A stretch of DNA of 64,000 nucleotides from Spirosoma radiotolerans (GTDB lineage Bacteria; Bacteroidota; Bacteroidia; Cytophagales; Spirosomataceae). Where the stretch lies: positions 3,534,001-3,598,000 of the forward strand of contig NZ_CP010429.1 of assembly GCF_000974425.1 (NCBI RefSeq), read 5' to 3'. How positions within the stretch are numbered: position 1 is the stretch's first letter; each line of letters begins with the position of its first letter. A program made the position numbers and the translations under genes. Of the stretch, positions 60,542-64,000 are shown in pieces. The notes beneath the pieces are model-generated. The model saw nothing but the letters and a program-made list of their open reading frames with translations, was not told the DNA's origin and ran no database searches.

Positions 60542-61210
60542 TCACTTTCCCATGCCCAGCAGCGCCTTCTGCATTTGTTCGGCCACAAGCTGATTCCCCG
60601 CTTCGTTCAGGTGAACACGGTCGGTAGTTAAAATACCCTTCTCTTTGTTTTCCGGATTGTTCTTCAGGTTGTAGTCCAGAAACGCCTTGCGAAGGTCGAT
60701 CAGTGGTATGTTTTGCCGTTTGGCCAGATCGCGGATCAGTTGACTGTATTGGTTCAGATCGCCATCCTGCTGGTTACTGAAATCCGTTTTTTCCCCGATG
60801 GTTGCCGGTGTGCAAAGCATCACTTTCGCATTGGCGGCCTGAAGTTTCCGGATAACCGCTTCGTAAAATTTCACAAACTTGTCGGGGTCGGTACCCGTCC
60901 CAAACGAGGCTTTGTGCCACACATCATTCACGCCTACCCATACAATCACGACATCGGGCTGTTTGGCCAGCACGTCATCGTCCATACGCAGGAATAAATC
61001 ATAAATTTTATTGCCGCCGATTCCAGCTCCCACCAACTCGAACTGCTCGGCGGGAAGCATTTTTTTCAGGCGGTCAATGTAGCCGCCGGGGTTCACGCCC
61101 GCCTGGGTGATGGAATCCCCGAAGAACACAACTCGGGTGGGTTTGGCAACGGTCAGGGCCAGTAAGCCAGCGGTGGCGACGAAAAGCAGAGATCGAATAA
61201 GTATAGTCAT
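60542..61210 (-). CDS. SGNH/GDSL-type esterase
   Basis: A 222-residue exported hydrolase. A signal peptide covers about residues 1-22; then block I VVFFGDSITQAG supplies the catalytic Ser, block II Gly lies in GAGIGGNKIYDL, block III is WVGVNDVW with the Asn, and block V DRVHLNEAGNQL has the Asp and His. All four conserved blocks are intact. Typical substrates are acetylated or lipid esters and polysaccharides. The ATG at 61210 was preferred because it starts the signal peptide. It is divergent from the SSB-like gene. Confidence 0.9.
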   Translation of the reverse strand: MTILIRSLLFVATAGLLALTVAKPTRVVFFGDSITQAGVNPGGYIDRLKKMLPAEQFELVGAGIGGNKIYDLFLRMDDDVLAKQPDVVIVWVGVNDVWHKASFGTGTDPDKFVKFYEAVIRKLQAANAKVMLCTPATIGEKTDFSNQQDGDLNQYSQLIRDLAKRQNIPLIDLRKAFLDYNLKNNPENKEKGILTTDRVHLNEAGNQLVAEQMQKALLGMGK

Positions 61211-61385
61211 TCCTGATAAAGGAACAAGCCGCTGTCCATTACTCATTGCCGGATTCACTTTATAACCCAAGTAACTAACGTTACCAACAAATCCATTCTT
61301 CGTCTGATAGGCACTTAGTCGGTAACTTATTCTTTTTGATTAAAGATAAATCCAAAATCTGGTCAACCTAGTATATCCCTAAACT

Positions 61386-61754
61386 ATGAGAGGATTAAAT
61401 AAAGTAACCCTGATCGGGAGCATATCTAAAGATATCGAAATCCAGCATCTGGAAGGCAGTATCAGTGTAGCCAGGTTTTTGCTAACGACTACGGAAACCG
61501 TCAACGATAAAAATGGACAGATACAGACAAACACAGAACAACACACGATTGTCTTACGGAGAGAACTGGCTGAACTGGCGCATAAATACCTGCAAAGAGG
61601 AAGTCTGATCTTTTTGGAAGGTAAACTCAAGACCCATCCGGTCGACGATACAGAAGGGCAAACCTGCTACGTAACTGAAATTATGGGCGAACATTTGGTT
61701 GTTCTCGATAAAGGCAACGCTATTTATATGGATGAGCTGGGAAAATTTACCTGA
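61386..61754 (+). CDS. ssb: Short single-stranded DNA-binding protein
   Basis: A 122-residue OB-fold protein of the SSB family: MRGLNKVTLIGSISKDIEIQ opens it, and EQHTIVLRRELAELAHKYLQRGSLIFLEGK is the conserved core. It ends at DELGKFT and lacks both the disordered linker and the acidic tip through which normal SSB recruits partner proteins. It is therefore probably an accessory paralogue; a standard SSB should exist elsewhere in the genome. The gene stands alone. Confidence 0.85.
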   Translation: MRGLNKVTLIGSISKDIEIQHLEGSISVARFLLTTTETVNDKNGQIQTNTEQHTIVLRRELAELAHKYLQRGSLIFLEGKLKTHPVDDTEGQTCYVTEIMGEHLVVLDKGNAIYMDELGKFT

Positions 61755-61837
61755 GAATCAGCTGTTCTCACCAGGGCGTACCATCATGTACATAAACCAC
61801 ACGGGTACGCTGTTGTACAACCCGCCTTCAGGCACCG

Positions 61838-63313
61838 CTAGCGTACCAGCAGCACCCGCCCGCTCCGGACAAAATGTTCTTCCTTATTGGTCTGATCCAT
61901 AACACTGTAATCAACCGTCCAGGCATATACATCGGCAGAACAGGGGCGGTTGCGGTACGTACCATCCCAGCCAATGTCGGCCTGCTGGCTAAAGAAAATC
62001 ACGCTTCCCCAACGGTCATAAACCCGAAACGCGAAGGTTGTAAACAGGCCTTCATGCAACACCAGAAACTGGTCGTTATAGGCATCCCCATTGGGAGAAA
62101 ACGCATCGGGAACATAAATATCACTAAGCCGACAGTTTTGATGATTCACCTCGACAGTGTCCCGATACGTACATCCATTCAGGCTCGTTTCCAGCCAATA
62201 TGTACCGGGCGTAGTAACCTTGAGGGTGGCATTCGTGCTTTGATCAGACCATAGAAAGGTGGTACCGGCTGGCCAGGCATCCGTTTTCCCCAACACTTTC
62301 GCAAGGCCCTGGCAGAGCGCCAGATCATCGCCCAGGCTGAAAGGACTATCCGGACGCCCATTCACAACCAGGACATTCGATACGGAGGAGCACTGGGCAC
62401 TACCCACGGCAGCGGCATTGATGGCCTGGGTGTTTCGAAGCCGGTAATAGGTGCGCCCCGCCCGAACCGGATTAATAACGTAGGTTGCCTGATTACCGTT
62501 GGGCGCGGGGGTCCAGTTTATGTTGTCCTGGCTTTGCTGCCATAGATAAACCGGGTTAACATACCCAGGGGCCGCGCCAACGGTTAGCTTAAGCTGGGTA
62601 TCGGCACAAACGGTCATTTCAGCCGCTGAAGAGCCGGGAAACTGAATATTCAGGACCGGGTGAATGGGCCGAAAACTGATATCATCGATGACCAGATCAT
62701 TCCCACAACCTCCGAGCCCCTTGTTGATGAGCTTAACAACAATATCATTGCCACTTGTGGGGATAGAGAACTGCATGGACAGGGGCGTCCAGGTGGGCGT
62801 TGCGGAACGGGCAATCGCGGGCTGCACCACTTCATTAATCAGCGTACCATCCGGCAGTTCAATCCGCATGGCAATGATAGGATTGCGCAGGCTGTAGTCG
62901 TCGCAGGCACCCGCCTGCAAAATCCGGTTCAGGTTAAGTGCCCAAAGCGAGAACTCATACACCACACCAGGGCAAAGACCTGCCACTTTCTGGCTATAAA
63001 ATTCACTGGGCTGGTAAGACGCGTTGACAACGAACATATTGCCCCGTACGTCGTTCGGCGTATGGTCTTCCCGCACGGCATGCCAGGCTTCTCCGTGGCA
63101 ACTCCCGGCTACGGTGTCCAGAACAGTGTATTCACCGTCGTCGGGGCAGGCTTTTGAGACATACCTGAAATTGGTAACCCCTTGCGGCAGCGGACCCTTT
63201 GGCCCGCTGCCAAACGTTTCGCAAATGATAGCCCCCTCACTGCACTGTGCCTGACACACACTGGCTGTTGCCAGTAGCAGAAACAGGCTGAGGGCCACCG
63301 CGCACTTATTCAT
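61838..63313 (-). CDS. T9SS type B cargo protein (gliding-motility C-terminal domain)
   Basis: A 491-residue secreted protein. After a signal peptide (1-22) comes a jelly-roll-like region with a Cys-rich opening, then an Ig-like or PKD-like part. The C-terminal 95 residues form the gliding-motility-associated sorting domain, starting at IYVPDAFSPNGDAYNDQF and running through VYDRWGSVIFFSQ and GWDGTYRNRPCSADVYAW. This domain sends the protein through the type IX secretion system to the cell surface. The 5' end overlaps the glycosyltransferase gene by 8 bp, suggesting one operon. The ligand or substrate is unknown. Confidence 0.92.
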   Translation of the reverse strand: MNKCAVALSLFLLLATASVCQAQCSEGAIICETFGSGPKGPLPQGVTNFRYVSKACPDDGEYTVLDTVAGSCHGEAWHAVREDHTPNDVRGNMFVVNASYQPSEFYSQKVAGLCPGVVYEFSLWALNLNRILQAGACDDYSLRNPIIAMRIELPDGTLINEVVQPAIARSATPTWTPLSMQFSIPTSGNDIVVKLINKGLGGCGNDLVIDDISFRPIHPVLNIQFPGSSAAEMTVCADTQLKLTVGAAPGYVNPVYLWQQSQDNINWTPAPNGNQATYVINPVRAGRTYYRLRNTQAINAAAVGSAQCSSVSNVLVVNGRPDSPFSLGDDLALCQGLAKVLGKTDAWPAGTTFLWSDQSTNATLKVTTPGTYWLETSLNGCTYRDTVEVNHQNCRLSDIYVPDAFSPNGDAYNDQFLVLHEGLFTTFAFRVYDRWGSVIFFSQQADIGWDGTYRNRPCSADVYAWTVDYSVMDQTNKEEHFVRSGRVLLVR

Positions 63314-64000
63314 TCACAGATGTCTTTGTATCATGGGGAGCCTGCGCCACAAAGAGTCCCCCCAACCGCCGGAGTTCGAGGCCTACTTTCATCCACAAGG
63401 CTCTGGCATAACTTCCATTGCCTTCTACCCGAAGTGTGCGGGTACCGGTCCAGACACGGGCCTTTCTCGACTTCACCAGTTTCACCTTGCCATATTGCAG
63501 CATATCGAAACACATCCGGCCATCTTCTCCCCGGACCTTGCGCATGACATAGCCAATTTTGAGCGCATACTTTCGCTCATAGCCGATGCTGATACCATAC
63601 GCGTTCAGGTGAGGTCGTTTCACATGGCGGGCCGTTGCAAGTGTATCTTTCAATGTTTCATGAATCGACAATACCCAGCGCGGAAAGCCCGGCGCGGGAA
63701 TAAACGAATAACGACCACACACACAGATGACGCCCGGTTGCTGCAATACCGCCATCATTTCGTTCACCCATTCGGGCGGGTAGATTCCATCGGCATCGGC
63801 CGTCAGCAGGTATTTACCCCTCGCCTGCTCGAGTCCCATTTGCCGGGCCGGGCCCCAACCCGGTATGGGCTGAAATACCGACCGAACATGCAGTTGATCC
63901 AGCGTCTTCTGCATCTGATCGGTGGAGTTGTTATTGACAACCAGAATCTCCAGGGGAATGGACGTCTTTAGTTTAGCCAGCGAGGCAATACTGCGGAGAA
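63306..64000 (-). CDS. Family 2 glycosyltransferase, N-terminus outside window
   Basis: Open to the right edge in one frame, so the start lies beyond 64000. About 231 residues are seen. EILVVNNNSTDQMQ and GPARQMGLEQARGKYLLTADADGIYP (with the metal-binding DxD as Asp-Ala-Asp) mark a GT2 enzyme; the usual order and spacing are kept. The C-terminal part lies in GEDGRMCFDMLQYGKVKLV. It should add a sugar to an acceptor lipid or polysaccharide. It lies upstream of, and overlaps by 8 bp, a T9SS cargo gene, which suggests surface-glycan modification, but the link is only by position. Confidence 0.88.
   Translation of the reverse strand, partial: LRSIASLAKLKTSIPLEILVVNNNSTDQMQKTLDQLHVRSVFQPIPGWGPARQMGLEQARGKYLLTADADGIYPPEWVNEMMAVLQQPGVICVCGRYSFIPAPGFPRWVLSIHETLKDTLATARHVKRPHLNAYGISIGYERKYALKIGYVMRKVRGEDGRMCFDMLQYGKVKLVKSRKARVWTGTRTLRVEGNGSYARALWMKVGLELRRLGGLFVAQAPHDTKTSVNE

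Overview
The window reads as chromosomal DNA of a Bacteroidota bacterium of the Cytophagales, most like Spirosoma and relatives. The signs are a SusC/SusD pair, a type IX secretion (gliding-motility) C-terminal sorting domain, CHASE3 and multi-PAS histidine kinases, PspC proteins with an adhesin-like head, and several promoters of the Bacteroidota form TTG-N(16-21)-TAnnTTTG. The genus is an inference. No rRNA, insertion sequence, prophage or CRISPR array was seen.

Layout. 1-8 kb: a small lipoprotein, then 6-phosphogluconolactonase, a cupin and glucose-6-phosphate dehydrogenase (minus), divergent from rpiB, an ABC exporter and a FUSC-type membrane protein (plus); this is the oxidative pentose-phosphate block. 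8-13 kb: DEDD exonuclease, membrane AraC regulator, a secreted protein, YceI, a site-2 protease and a HAD phosphatase. 13.1-14.9 kb: an AT-rich two-gene island of an ABC-type ATPase and a PD-(D/E)XK-like partner, both apparently frameshifted. 15-25 kb: housekeeping genes (accA, a beta-CASP RNase, PBP4, a kinase/response-regulator pair, hslV, an Lrp regulator, lepA, OsmC) and, at 22.4-22.76 kb, a transcription unit holding a tRNA-like RNA with an unusually large internal insertion.

25.4-41.7 kb: a Crp-like regulator, a possible Cys-codon leader peptide, an ACT-domain protein, SusC, SusD and a secreted cyanophycinase, which together look like an outer-membrane uptake locus for an Asp-containing polymer or peptide. 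Then come two tandem DoxX-like membrane paralogues, a phytoene-desaturase-like oxidoreductase, an OmpA protein, a DUF2236 protein, L-serine ammonia-lyase and an AI-2E transporter. 41.8-49.5 kb: a secreted EreA/ChaN-like protein, a PadR-PspC operon with a likely self-regulated promoter, and a four-PAS histidine kinase. 49.7-60.1 kb: a TIM-barrel isomerase, ketopantoate reductase, a frameshifted CocE/NonD hydrolase coupled to a MocR regulator, a divergent class V aminotransferase with DinB and SnoaL proteins, an AraC regulator, and a small membrane operon ending in a mini heavy-metal-binding protein. 60.5-64 kb: an SGNH hydrolase, a tail-less SSB, a T9SS cargo protein and a glycosyltransferase cut by the window edge.

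Two patterns run across the window. First, many intergenic spaces hold long near-perfect inverted repeats (up to 38 bp per arm), some gene-specific and some sharing a core motif. Second, the three frameshifts found all lie in short homopolymers, so assembly error must be excluded before calling them pseudogenes.
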